DNA of 12,678 nucleotides from Candidatus Zhuqueibacterota bacterium 4572_119. GTDB lineage: Bacteria > Zhuqueibacterota > Zhuqueibacteria > Thermofontimicrobiales > Thermofontimicrobiaceae. The notes under the pieces are model-generated. The model made no database searches. It was not told the origin of the DNA and saw only the letters and a list, made by a program, of their open reading frames with translations. The first letter of the stretch is position 1; every line of letters starts with the position of its first letter. Location: positions 1 through 12,678 of the forward strand of contig NBLI01000100.1 of the NCBI GenBank assembly GCA_002084535.1. Direction: 5' to 3'. The position numbers and the translations under genes were made by a program. Positions 1 through 6,547 of the stretch are shown here, one piece after another.

Positions 1-2
1 AA

Positions 3-335
3 ACAATAAAAATTCTCGTTGAAATTAATAACAAAAATGAAAAACTTAAACCGGGCATGTTTGCTAATACCCATATTGTGATTGGAGAAAAAGAAAAAGC
101 GTTGGTAATCCCCAAAGAAGCAATATTAGAAGATGAAAACCTTAAAATTGTTTTCGTAAAAGAAGCCCTAGGGTTTCACAGGCACATTGTTAAAACCGGA
201 ATAATTTCGGATGAATTTATTGAAATCGTTTCCGGTTTGAGCGAGGGTGATGTGGTCGTTACAAAGGGAAATTATCAATTAAAATCCAAATTAAAAATGA
301 GCACCATCGATCCTCACGCGGGTCATGTTCACTAA
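3..335 (+). CDS. RND efflux periplasmic adaptor (HlyD/CusB type), C-terminal part only
   Basis: This is the end of a periplasmic adaptor (membrane fusion protein) that would link an inner-membrane RND pump to an outer-membrane channel. The reading frame is open from the window edge. It begins with the last beta-barrel strands, ending in a KLKPGMFA motif, the usual signature just before the membrane-proximal domain of HlyD/CusB adaptors. VIPKEAILED and the closing GLSEGDVVVTKG segment are also typical of this family. The C-terminus is histidine-bearing (DPHAGHVH), as seen in some heavy-metal adaptors, and could bind metal; that is inference. The N-terminus and probably an outer-membrane channel gene lie upstream, outside the window. 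The RND pump about 1 kb downstream is its likely partner. Stop is TAA. Confidence 0.88.
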   Translation, partial: TIKILVEINNKNEKLKPGMFANTHIVIGEKEKALVIPKEAILEDENLKIVFVKEALGFHRHIVKTGIISDEFIEIVSGLSEGDVVVTKGNYQLKSKLKMSTIDPHAGHVH

Positions 336-365
336 ATAAAAAATACCTGCTTGAAATGAGAAATC

Positions 366-1001
366 ATGAAAAAAATTTTATTGTTTTTTTTAATCATAAG
401 CTTTTTCGCGTTACTTTCATTTACCCAGGATTGTGGAACTAACTGCCCGCTTTGTTCTGATTCTCCAATAAATACTGAAGGAATGCTAAATCCGGGAACC
501 ATACTCGTCAAAACTATTTTTGCTCCTGAAGTTGAAGAGAAAGTCGTATCAATGCTCAAATTAGCGGCTCATAAAAAATTCAATTTGGGTGTCGGGTATA
601 TCAAAAAAAGTGAAGATTTCCTCTGGAACGCGCGGTTGCTTGTTTGGGATGAAAAAGAAAAATTACCCGGACTTGTTATTGGTACGAATAGCGTTCGAAT
701 AGGCGGTTCAGATCAATCGGTATTTTTTTCAGCCACAAAAAATTTTGAGGAAAATTTGAGTCTTCCGTTAAGGATTACCGCTGTTGCGGCTTCCATAGTT
801 TCCGATTTTAGTGATGTATATTTTATTGGATCAGTCATTTATTTGATTTAGGAAGTATTTATTCCGTTTGTGTCTTACGATGATATCAATCCACATTTTG
901 GAGCTACGCTGCAGCTGTTTGAAAATTTTACCATCGGTGCTTATTATATTGAAAAAGAATACCTTGGATTTTCCGCAGGATTGAGATTTAACTTATGGTA
1001 A
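366..1001 (+). pseudogene. small exported barrel-like protein interrupted by an in-frame TAG
   Basis: Translation from the ATG at 366 gives 161 residues and stops at TAG 849-851. The same frame stays open for 49 more codons to TAA 999-1001, and that extension reads like the missing end of the protein: it has alternating beta-strand character (FGATLQLFENFTIGAYY) and finishes AGLRFNLW, an aromatic C-terminus typical of outer-membrane barrels. The intact protein would be about 211 aa. Residues 1-21 are a hydrophobic signal peptide, followed by a C-x3-C-x2-C cluster (C23, C27, C30) that could bind metal. Glycine-rich strand segments such as FNLGVGYI follow. I do not recognise a named family. Its position between adaptor and pump suggests a role in metal efflux. 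TAG ends other genes here, so the simplest reading is a nonsense mutation; a sequencing error or readthrough is possible. Confidence 0.75.
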
Positions 1002-1018
1002 AGGCGGAGGTAAAGAAA

Positions 1019-1026
1019 AAAAGGGC
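1019..1026. repeat. 8-bp target site duplication, left copy
   Basis: The sequence AAAAGGGC directly abuts the left end of the MITE and is repeated exactly at 1187-1194 directly after its right end. A perfect 8-bp duplication marks insertion by transposition. Confidence 0.85.
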
Positions 1027-1186
1027 GTAACGCCTCAGTTATGGGAGTATTCAAGATGTCGCACACTTGAAATTGTAATTGTTGATACTATCCAGGAAAT
1101 CAATAAATATAATTGTTGATGGCACAGGTTATTATTTAGTTGAAGTGTACGACATCTCTGTCTGCCACCAGTAACTGAGGTATTAC
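1027..1186 (+). mobile_element. 160-bp MITE with about 45-bp terminal inverted repeats
   Basis: The left end (1027-1070) and the right end (1141-1186) are imperfect inverted repeats. Both begin GTAA when read inward, share CCTCAGTTA and the inner block GATGTCG-ACACTT, and differ mostly in a central stretch. The core (1071-1140) contains a direct repeat of TAATTGTTGAT (1076-1086 and 1110-1120) and no plausible gene. A perfect AAAAGGGC duplication flanks the element. GTAA tips and 8-bp duplications are typical of the IS66 family, so an IS66-like transposase elsewhere in the genome may have moved it; that assignment is inference. A second diverged copy lies inverted at 6298-6418. The element starts 25 bp after the end of the broken barrel gene and separates it from the RND pump. 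Its transcript could fold into a long hairpin and affect expression of the pump. Confidence 0.85.
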
Positions 1187-1194
1187 AAAAGGGC
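1187..1194. repeat. 8-bp target site duplication, right copy
   Basis: AAAAGGGC again, immediately after the right MITE end and identical to 1019-1026. Confidence 0.85.
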
Positions 1195-1354
1195 TTGGAT
1201 CAAATTAGTCAAAATTTATGATAAAATCACCCGGGAATTATTTTCCTAAATCTTTACCTATACCTTTTCCTTTACCTTCCTCTATTGAGAAGAGAATCCG
1301 TTTTTCGTCGTTTAAAAATTTATTTGTTTGGAAATATAAGAAGGAGAAAAATAA
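1195..1354 (+). promoter_or_regulatory. pump leader: possible promoter, pyrimidine microrepeats, RBS
   Basis: This gene-free stretch separates the MITE from the pump gene. TTGGAT at 1195-1200, about 16 nt before TATGAT, is a possible sigma70-like promoter created next to the insertion; it is weak evidence. A pyrimidine-rich run at about 1246-1283 contains CTTTACC twice (1252-1258, 1270-1276) with a related TATACC between them. The opposite-orientation motif GGTAAAG occurs twice just left of the MITE (997-1003, 1009-1015), so the insertion site sits between inverted microrepeats. AAGGAG about 8 nt before the ATG at 1355 is a good ribosome binding site. Confidence 0.4.
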
Positions 1355-4300
1355 ATGATAAACAAAATAATCGAATACTCTTTAAAAAATAAAGTCGTTG
1401 TTATCATGGGAGCGTTGATACTAATTGGCTTGGGATATAAATTTTTTACCGAACTGCCGGTTGATGTTTACCCTGATCTGAACGCGCCAGTGGTTACGGT
1501 TATGACAGAAAGCCACGGCATGGCGCCTGAAGACATAGAAACATTGATCACGTTTCCCATGGAAACCTCGTTTAATTCGCTTCCCTATGTCAAGCGAGTC
1601 AGGTCGAGTTCTACCCTGGGATTGTCCAAAATTAATATTGAATTTGAATATGGTACTGATATCTACTTTGCCAGGCAGTTAGTAACTGAAAAGCTGCAAA
1701 TGATGACGCCCCAGTTGCCGGAAGGAATCGAACCACCTTTTATGGGTCCTATTTCTTCCATGTTTGCCGATGCCATCGAATTTACAATAAAAGGCGAAGA
1801 TATGTTCGAAGTCAGGGACTTTGCTGAATGGCATCTAAAACCAAGATTGCAGACCGTTCCTGGTGTTTCCAATGTTATTAATTTAGGTGGTTATTTGAAA
1901 CAATACCACGTGCTTCTCGATCCCAATAAATTACTGAATTATGGCATTCATATTCAGGATGTGATGGTGGCTTTGCGGGAAAACAATATCAATTCATCGG
2001 GAGGTTTTATTGTTGCCGGACCCGAAGAGAAAATTATTCGCGGAATGGGAAGGATTAAAACAATTGACGATATTAAATCGATTGTTCTCAAACAAAAGGA
2101 TGGTGTCGCTGTTACTATCAATCAGGTCGCGGAAGTAAAGATTGGCGCGTTTATCCGAAGGGGCTCTGCTGGTGTAGGCGGAGAAGAAGTGGTGATTGTC
2201 ACCGTACAGAACCAGTACAATGCCAATGTGATGAACACGATTCGCGGTGTGGAACAAGTTGTTGAAAAAGTTAAAAAAACAGAAAAAGGTCGTTTCAAAA
2301 TTGATACGTTTTATACCCAACTGGACATGATAATTAAATCGGTGAAGAATGTTTCGTGGGCGATTTTTCTCGGCGCTTTTTTGGTCATCTTCATACTTTA
2401 TATTTTTCTCAACAATATCCGCAGTACTTTGGTTGTGGCACTTGCCATTCCCCTGTCAGCGATCTTCGCTTTTATATTTTTTAAAATTTTTAATCTAACA
2501 ATAAATATTATGACGCTTGGCGGGCTGGCAATCGGACTGGGAATGATCGTTGATTCTTCAATTATTATGGCGGAAAATATTTTCCGGCATATAAACGAAG
2601 GAAAGAAAAAGTTTTCTGATGCACTGTTAACTGGCGCCAAAGAAGTGAGCAATCCGATTTTCTACGCCATCCTAATTCTGCTTGCTGTTTTTGCCCCAAT
2701 TTTTACTCTACAGGGTATTGAAGGAAAAATGTTCATCCCCCTCACCTTTGCGGTGTCGGCAGCTGTTCTGGGTTCGCTTCTTATTTCACTAACGATAACA
2801 CCGCTGTTAGCCTCTTTTCTCTTTAGAAAAAATAGCGCCGCGCAAAAAGATAATTATCTGTTAATATTTTTAAAGAAGCTATATAATCCGCTTTTAGAAT
2901 ATTCGCTCAAGCATTCGAAATTCATGGTCGTATTATCTTTAATGCTTCTGCTGTTAGGAGTTGGGTCTTATTTCTTTGTCGGGTCTGAATTTATGCCTGA
3001 AATGGACGAATCATCTTTACTGGTTGATGTCTTACTTCCGCCGGAGTCATCGCTTGAAGAATCCAGTCGCATGGCTTCATTAATAGCCAAAAGAATCAGC
3101 CAAATCCCTGAAGTCAAAAAAGTTATCAGGGCAACTGGAAAAGCAAAAGGCGCCGAACATTCTGCCCCGGTAAATCTCACACATACAAATTGTATTCTGG
3201 TCCCGAAAGAAGACCGGAAAAAATCTATCGACGAAATAAAAAAAGACATCCGAAACGCGACAAGCGGCATCCCTGGTGTGATGATACAAATTAACGCCCC
3301 TTTACAACACCGCATCAATCACGTGGCAACCGGAATTCGTTCCGCCATCGCGGTGAAAATATTTGGCGAAAATTTGAATACCATCAGGGAATTAGCCGAA
3401 GAAATAAATACGGTCATGGGTGAAGTACCCGGTGTAACCGATTTGCAAATCGAACAAATCGTGGGCGTGCCGCAGCTTCAAATTATTCTGAACCGCGCGA
3501 AATTAGCCAGGTATGGACTGAATGTTAACGACATTTCCGAACTCATTGAAGTTGCATTAAACGGAAAGGTTGCAACTGAATTAATTGAAACCCAGAAACG
3601 GTACGAAATATTTGTCCGTTACGAGGAAAAGTTTCGCGGTGATGAGCAAACTATAAAAAATATTTTAATCGAGACGCCTACAGGTTATCGTATTCCTATC
3701 AGCGAAGTTGCCAACATTGTTGAAAATAGAAATCCCGCGCTTATTAGAAAAGAGAACGCCATCCGGCGCGGTGTGGTGCAATGCAATGTGTCCGGTGAAG
3801 ACATGGGCAGTGTAGTTTCTCAAATAAAGGATAAAATCTCCGCGCTGCAACTCCCCGAAGGATACTTTATTAATTTTGGCGGCACTTACGAAAATCAAAT
3901 CCGGGCGATGAAGCAGTTGACTGTTGTCGTGTTACTAACCATCATCATTGTTTTCTGTTTACTTGTTATTAGTTTTCGCTCTTTTAAAAACGGACTGCTA
4001 ATTATTTTTAATATTCCGTTAGCCTTAGCCGGGGGGATGATGATCCTTTTTATAACAGGGAATACCTTATCTGTGCCGTCCATCGTTGGTTTTATTGCCC
4101 TTATCGGCATTGCTGTACAAGATGGGATTGTGCTGGTGAGCAACATAAATAATTATCGCAAGCAGGGATTAAGCATAGCCGAAGCAGTAATCAAAGGTAG
4201 TAATAACAAGCTGCGCCCGGTACTCATGACGACATTTACAACGATGCTGGGTCTGACTCCGCTAGCGTTAAGAAATGTCACCGGATCAGAAATTCAGAAA

Positions 4301-4399
4301 CCCTTGGCGTTTGTGATTATGTTTGGTTTATTATTTTCGACTTTTATTACGCTTGTTGTATTGCCTACTTTTTATGCGGCGATGGAGAGGGAGAATTGA
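1355..4399 (+). CDS. heavy-metal efflux RND pump (HME family, CusA/CzcA-like)
   Basis: This is an inner-membrane, proton-driven transporter expected to work as a trimer with an adaptor and an outer-membrane channel to expel metal ions. At 1014 aa it is full length for the family. It has the RND layout: TM1 near residues 14-31, a large periplasmic loop, TM2-7, a second loop, then TM8-12. TM4 carries GMIVDSSIIMAEN with D400 and E407, matching two of the acidic residues of the CzcA proton relay; the first CzcA aspartate is glycine here. LRPVLMTT in TM11 resembles CzcA rather than CusA. By eye, the three copper-binding methionines of CusA align with D558, L608 and H656, which argues against Cu(I)/Ag(I) and for a divalent cation such as Zn, Co or Ni. 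The start is fixed by AAGGAG. Stop is TGA. Confidence 0.93.
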   Translation: MINKIIEYSLKNKVVVIMGALILIGLGYKFFTELPVDVYPDLNAPVVTVMTESHGMAPEDIETLITFPMETSFNSLPYVKRVRSSSTLGLSKINIEFEYGTDIYFARQLVTEKLQMMTPQLPEGIEPPFMGPISSMFADAIEFTIKGEDMFEVRDFAEWHLKPRLQTVPGVSNVINLGGYLKQYHVLLDPNKLLNYGIHIQDVMVALRENNINSSGGFIVAGPEEKIIRGMGRIKTIDDIKSIVLKQKDGVAVTINQVAEVKIGAFIRRGSAGVGGEEVVIVTVQNQYNANVMNTIRGVEQVVEKVKKTEKGRFKIDTFYTQLDMIIKSVKNVSWAIFLGAFLVIFILYIFLNNIRSTLVVALAIPLSAIFAFIFFKIFNLTINIMTLGGLAIGLGMIVDSSIIMAENIFRHINEGKKKFSDALLTGAKEVSNPIFYAILILLAVFAPIFTLQGIEGKMFIPLTFAVSAAVLGSLLISLTITPLLASFLFRKNSAAQKDNYLLIFLKKLYNPLLEYSLKHSKFMVVLSLMLLLLGVGSYFFVGSEFMPEMDESSLLVDVLLPPESSLEESSRMASLIAKRISQIPEVKKVIRATGKAKGAEHSAPVNLTHTNCILVPKEDRKKSIDEIKKDIRNATSGIPGVMIQINAPLQHRINHVATGIRSAIAVKIFGENLNTIRELAEEINTVMGEVPGVTDLQIEQIVGVPQLQIILNRAKLARYGLNVNDISELIEVALNGKVATELIETQKRYEIFVRYEEKFRGDEQTIKNILIETPTGYRIPISEVANIVENRNPALIRKENAIRRGVVQCNVSGEDMGSVVSQIKDKISALQLPEGYFINFGGTYENQIRAMKQLTVVVLLTIIIVFCLLVISFRSFKNGLLIIFNIPLALAGGMMILFITGNTLSVPSIVGFIALIGIAVQDGIVLVSNINNYRKQGLSIAEAVIKGSNNKLRPVLMTTFTTMLGLTPLALRNVTGSEIQKPLAFVIMFGLLFSTFITLVVLPTFYAAMEREN

Positions 4400-4415
4400 G
4401 TTTTTTATTTCAGGC

Positions 4416-4444
4416 TTGACTTTTAATTCCAATTGTCGTAATTT
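4416..4444 (+). promoter_or_regulatory. possible promoter for the nucleotidyltransferase module
   Basis: TTGACT at 4416-4421, then 17 nt, then TAATTT at 4439-4444. The -35 is good and the -10 weak. A start of transcription near 4451 would favour the second ATG (4472) of the downstream gene as the translation start. No clear terminator was seen between the pump and this point. Confidence 0.3.
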
Positions 4445-4447
4445 TAA

Positions 4448-4942
4448 ATGTCAAACAAAAAAGAAAAAATAATGGCTAACCAGTTTAAAAAATTTATTAT
4501 AGTAATAAATGCTTTAAATTCTTTTAAAGTAGAATATATTTTAATAGGGGGGGTCGCAGTCATTCTTCATGGGTTAGAGAGATTAACCCGGGATATTGAT
4601 ATCTTTATCAAAATGACCGATGAAAATTTAAAAAAATTAAGAAAAGCACTATTTTCGGTTTTTGACGATCCCTCCATTGACGAAATTACTTTTAAAGAAT
4701 TGGATAAATACCCGGTAATTAGATATGGCAGTCCGGATGATTTTTATATTGACATCGTTGGTAGATTGGGTGAATCGAATGTCTTTGAAAATTTGAAATT
4801 CGATGTTATTGATTATCAAGGTATTAAAATTAGGGTAGCTACTCCTGAGACACTTTATCAGCTAAAGAAAAACACGTACCGCAAAAAAGACGAAATGGAT
4901 TTGTTGTTTTTACAAGATTTAATAAATAAAATTAGCAGATAA
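4448..4942 (+). CDS. minimal nucleotidyltransferase (AbiEii/DUF6036-like), possible toxin
   Basis: The protein of 164 aa (or 156 aa from the ATG at 4472) has a polymerase-beta-fold nucleotidyltransferase core: LIGGVAVILHG (residues 32-42) with the G34-G35 pair, then TRDIDIFI with D49 and D51 as metal-binding acids, and a likely third acid at D102 in FYIDIVG. The C-terminal KKNTYRKKDEMD segment matches the basic K...R-KD pattern common in stand-alone enzymes of this group. Such proteins often act as nucleotide-adding toxins in two-gene toxin-antitoxin pairs; the 79-aa gene 3 nt downstream is the obvious partner here. Neither start has a good ribosome binding site. Sampled 60-base lines have 28-35% G+C by hand count, against 47-58% in sampled lines of cusA-like, tldD and tldE genes, which suggests acquisition by transfer. 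A G7 tract (4547-4553) encodes the catalytic glycines. Confidence 0.8.
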   Translation: MSNKKEKIMANQFKKFIIVINALNSFKVEYILIGGVAVILHGLERLTRDIDIFIKMTDENLKKLRKALFSVFDDPSIDEITFKELDKYPVIRYGSPDDFYIDIVGRLGESNVFENLKFDVIDYQGIKIRVATPETLYQLKKNTYRKKDEMDLLFLQDLINKISR

Positions 4943-4945
4943 ATT

Positions 4946-5185
4946 ATGCCAGTTTACAAATACAAATCATTCGAAGAAGCAGAAAAAGCTTTATGGAATT
5001 TTAATCCTGATGAAGCATATATTGATAGAGTGGCTGAACTATGGGATTTTGCTGATGAATTAAATCCGATCAAATATCCCCGTGGTGTTTTTAAATTTAA
5101 GACTATTCAAGAGGCAAATAAGCATCGTGAAGAAATAGAACGCGCTCACGCGTTGAAGGTTATGGCAAGAAAAAAATGTGAGTAA
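4946..5185 (+). CDS. 79-aa partner protein of the nucleotidyltransferase, unknown function
   Basis: This small, highly charged protein starts 3 nt after the nucleotidyltransferase stop and is surely cotranscribed with it. Notable segments are an N-terminal YKSFEEAEKALWNF, a central AELWDFADEL, PRGVFKFKTIQEA, and a basic lysine-rich tail ending KKCE. It has no signal peptide or membrane segment. I recall similar short proteins next to stand-alone nucleotidyltransferases in many bacterial genomes, usually annotated hypothetical, which fits a conserved pair; this is memory, not a search. An antitoxin or substrate-presenting role is a guess. The gene converges on the dehydratase with only 9 bp between the two stops, so no separate terminator fits there. 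Confidence 0.7.
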   Translation: MPVYKYKSFEEAEKALWNFNPDEAYIDRVAELWDFADELNPIKYPRGVFKFKTIQEANKHREEIERAHALKVMARKKCE

Positions 5186-5194
5186 GCGAAAAAT

Positions 5195-6181
5195 TTATTT
5201 TGATGGTTTTCCTAACTTAATACACAAAATACTCAACAACGATTCAAGATCAGCGTTTCTGCCAGTCAATATGGCAACACATTTTTTGTTTGCAACATCT
5301 ACTTTTTCACCAAGCAGAGCCGCGATCCCAACTGCCGCGGCGCCTTCGACAAAATTGCGGCTATTCTTTAAAAAGAAAGTGATGGCTCTAATAATGTCGT
5401 CTTCCGAAACAAGAATAAAATCGTCAACATAATGTGCTACTGATGGAAGAATGTTTGGACTGACCAGCCTGCCTGCCAATCCATCAGCGACCGTCGGTCC
5501 AATTGGTGTTTCAACAGCCCTGTTAGCTTTGAGCGCCCGGAACATCGCGGGCGATGCCTCGCTTTGCACCCCGATGATTTTAATGTCAGGTTTAATTTGC
5601 TTTGCAGTAATGGCGATGCCTGTAACCAAGCCACCGCCACCAACAGGCACCAAAATCGTATCTACTTCCGGCAACTCTTCTAAAATTTCCAAAGAAATGG
5701 TTCCCTGCCCCGAAATAATATCGGGGTCTTCAAATGCATGGACAAAAGTGAGCCCGCAATCCTGCTCAATCCTATGGGCGACATCTTCGCTTTCATCGTA
5801 ATCCCTACCCGCCTGAATAACTTCGGTGCCGTAATGATTTAACATGCGTACTTTAGCCGCGGACGCATTTACCGGTAAAACGATCCTGGATCGAATCCCC
5901 AGCATATTGCTGGCATAGGCAACTCCCAATCCGTGATTCCCGGCGGACGCGGTAATGACACCGCTTTTTTTCTCATCATCCGTCAGCGAGAGAATTCGGT
6001 TTAACGCGCCGCGTATTTTAAAAGATCCTGTTTTTTGCCAGCACTCCATCTTAAAAAATATTTGCCCATGGGTTATTTTTGAAAGCTCGTAACACTCTTC
6101 AACAGGAGTATTCCGTACATATTCTTTAATCTGTTTTTGGGCGGCTTCAGCGTTAATATTTGATTCTGAATAAACTAACAT
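5195..6181 (-). CDS. threonine/serine dehydratase, PLP fold-type II, no regulatory domain
   Basis: The enzyme would deaminate threonine to 2-oxobutyrate (or serine to pyruvate) in the cytoplasm. Its 328 aa match the catalytic domain of TdcB/IlvA-type enzymes. The PLP lysine is K55 in GSFKIRGA. The substrate-binding loop is SAGNHG (79-84), and the glycine-rich PLP-phosphate loop is GGGGL (181-185). FVEGAAAVGIAAL (277-289) is also family-typical. The usual SGGN/SGAN near the C-terminus is TGRN (306-309), a variation that may point to a side branch of the family. There is no C-terminal ACT-like domain, so isoleucine feedback is unlikely and a catabolic or serine-directed role is possible. The start at 6181 gives a full N-terminus; only a weak AGAG lies upstream. 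It is transcribed alone, convergent with the 79-aa gene. Confidence 0.93.
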   Translation of the reverse strand: MLVYSESNINAEAAQKQIKEYVRNTPVEECYELSKITHGQIFFKMECWQKTGSFKIRGALNRILSLTDDEKKSGVITASAGNHGLGVAYASNMLGIRSRIVLPVNASAAKVRMLNHYGTEVIQAGRDYDESEDVAHRIEQDCGLTFVHAFEDPDIISGQGTISLEILEELPEVDTILVPVGGGGLVTGIAITAKQIKPDIKIIGVQSEASPAMFRALKANRAVETPIGPTVADGLAGRLVSPNILPSVAHYVDDFILVSEDDIIRAITFFLKNSRNFVEGAAAVGIAALLGEKVDVANKKCVAILTGRNADLESLLSILCIKLGKPSK

Positions 6182-6297
6182 GCTTTTTTTCTCTTATAGT
6201 AAAGTGGCAAAATCAAATTTATCTTTTTAACTTACTCTATCAATTAAAAATGATATAAAATATATGGTTAAATGTCAAGTTGTTTTTCTAAATATTT

Positions 6298-6418
6298 GTA
6301 ATACCTCAGTTACTGGTGGCAGACAGAGATGTCGTACACTTCAAATAAGTAATAAATTGTGCACTCAACAATTATATTTATTGATTTTATAGATAGTATC
6401 AACAATTACTATTTAAAG
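6298..6418 (-). mobile_element. second MITE copy, inverted and truncated at one end
   Basis: Read from 6298 rightward, the first 46 bases are identical to the reverse complement of the right end of the 1027-1186 element. About 70 more bases match its core with scattered differences; the TTGATACTATC and ATATAATTGTTGA blocks are kept. Homology fades at about 6418, where the second terminal repeat should begin, so this copy has lost one end. No 8-bp duplication can be assigned. It lies between the start of the dehydratase and tldD, in the opposite orientation to the first copy. Confidence 0.85.
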
Positions 6419-6455
6419 ATAAACAAAGCAGTTGTTTGCTTGTCTTTTGTTTATC
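6418..6455. repeat. perfect 10-bp inverted repeat with nested hairpin
   Basis: GATAAACAAA (6418-6427) pairs with TTTGTTTATC (6446-6455). Inside lies a small nested stem, AGCA/TGCT around GTTGTT. It begins exactly where MITE homology ends, so it may be a different terminus, a scar, or a regulatory hairpin upstream of tldD. It is not followed by a T-run and does not look like a terminator. Confidence 0.5.
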
Positions 6456-6547
6456 CCAGACGCAAAAATAATAATCACTGAAACATGAGCAAATAAGTAC
6501 CGTATAGAACTTTTATATAATCCACTTAATAAATACAGGAGGGCTTT
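6456..6547 (+). promoter_or_regulatory. tldD leader with possible -10 and strong RBS
   Basis: TATAAT occurs at 6516-6521, but no convincing -35 lies 16-18 nt upstream. AGGAGGG at 6537-6543 sits 4 nt before the ATG at 6548 and fixes the tldD start. The rest of the 6182-6547 gap holds the truncated MITE and the hairpin at 6418-6455; nothing else was seen. Confidence 0.45.

Noticed and set aside
849..851. Genome-wide amber recoding
   Set aside because: tldE and the response regulator end in TAG at sensible family lengths, so TAG functions as a stop here.
852..1001. Frameshift in the barrel-like gene
   Set aside because: The coding extension after the TAG is in the same frame as the upstream part, so a base substitution, not an indel, explains the break.
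1076..1120. CRISPR-like repeat from the two TAATTGTTGAT units
   Set aside because: Only two short units exist and both lie inside the MITE core; no array or cas gene is present.
5178..5801. + strand open frames over the dehydratase
   Set aside because: They are antisense to conserved catalytic motifs and have no ribosome binding sites or recognisable features.
1027..6418. Composite transposon made of the two MITE copies
   Set aside because: The outer end of the right copy is missing and no duplication flanks the 5-kb unit, so only inversion by recombination is considered.
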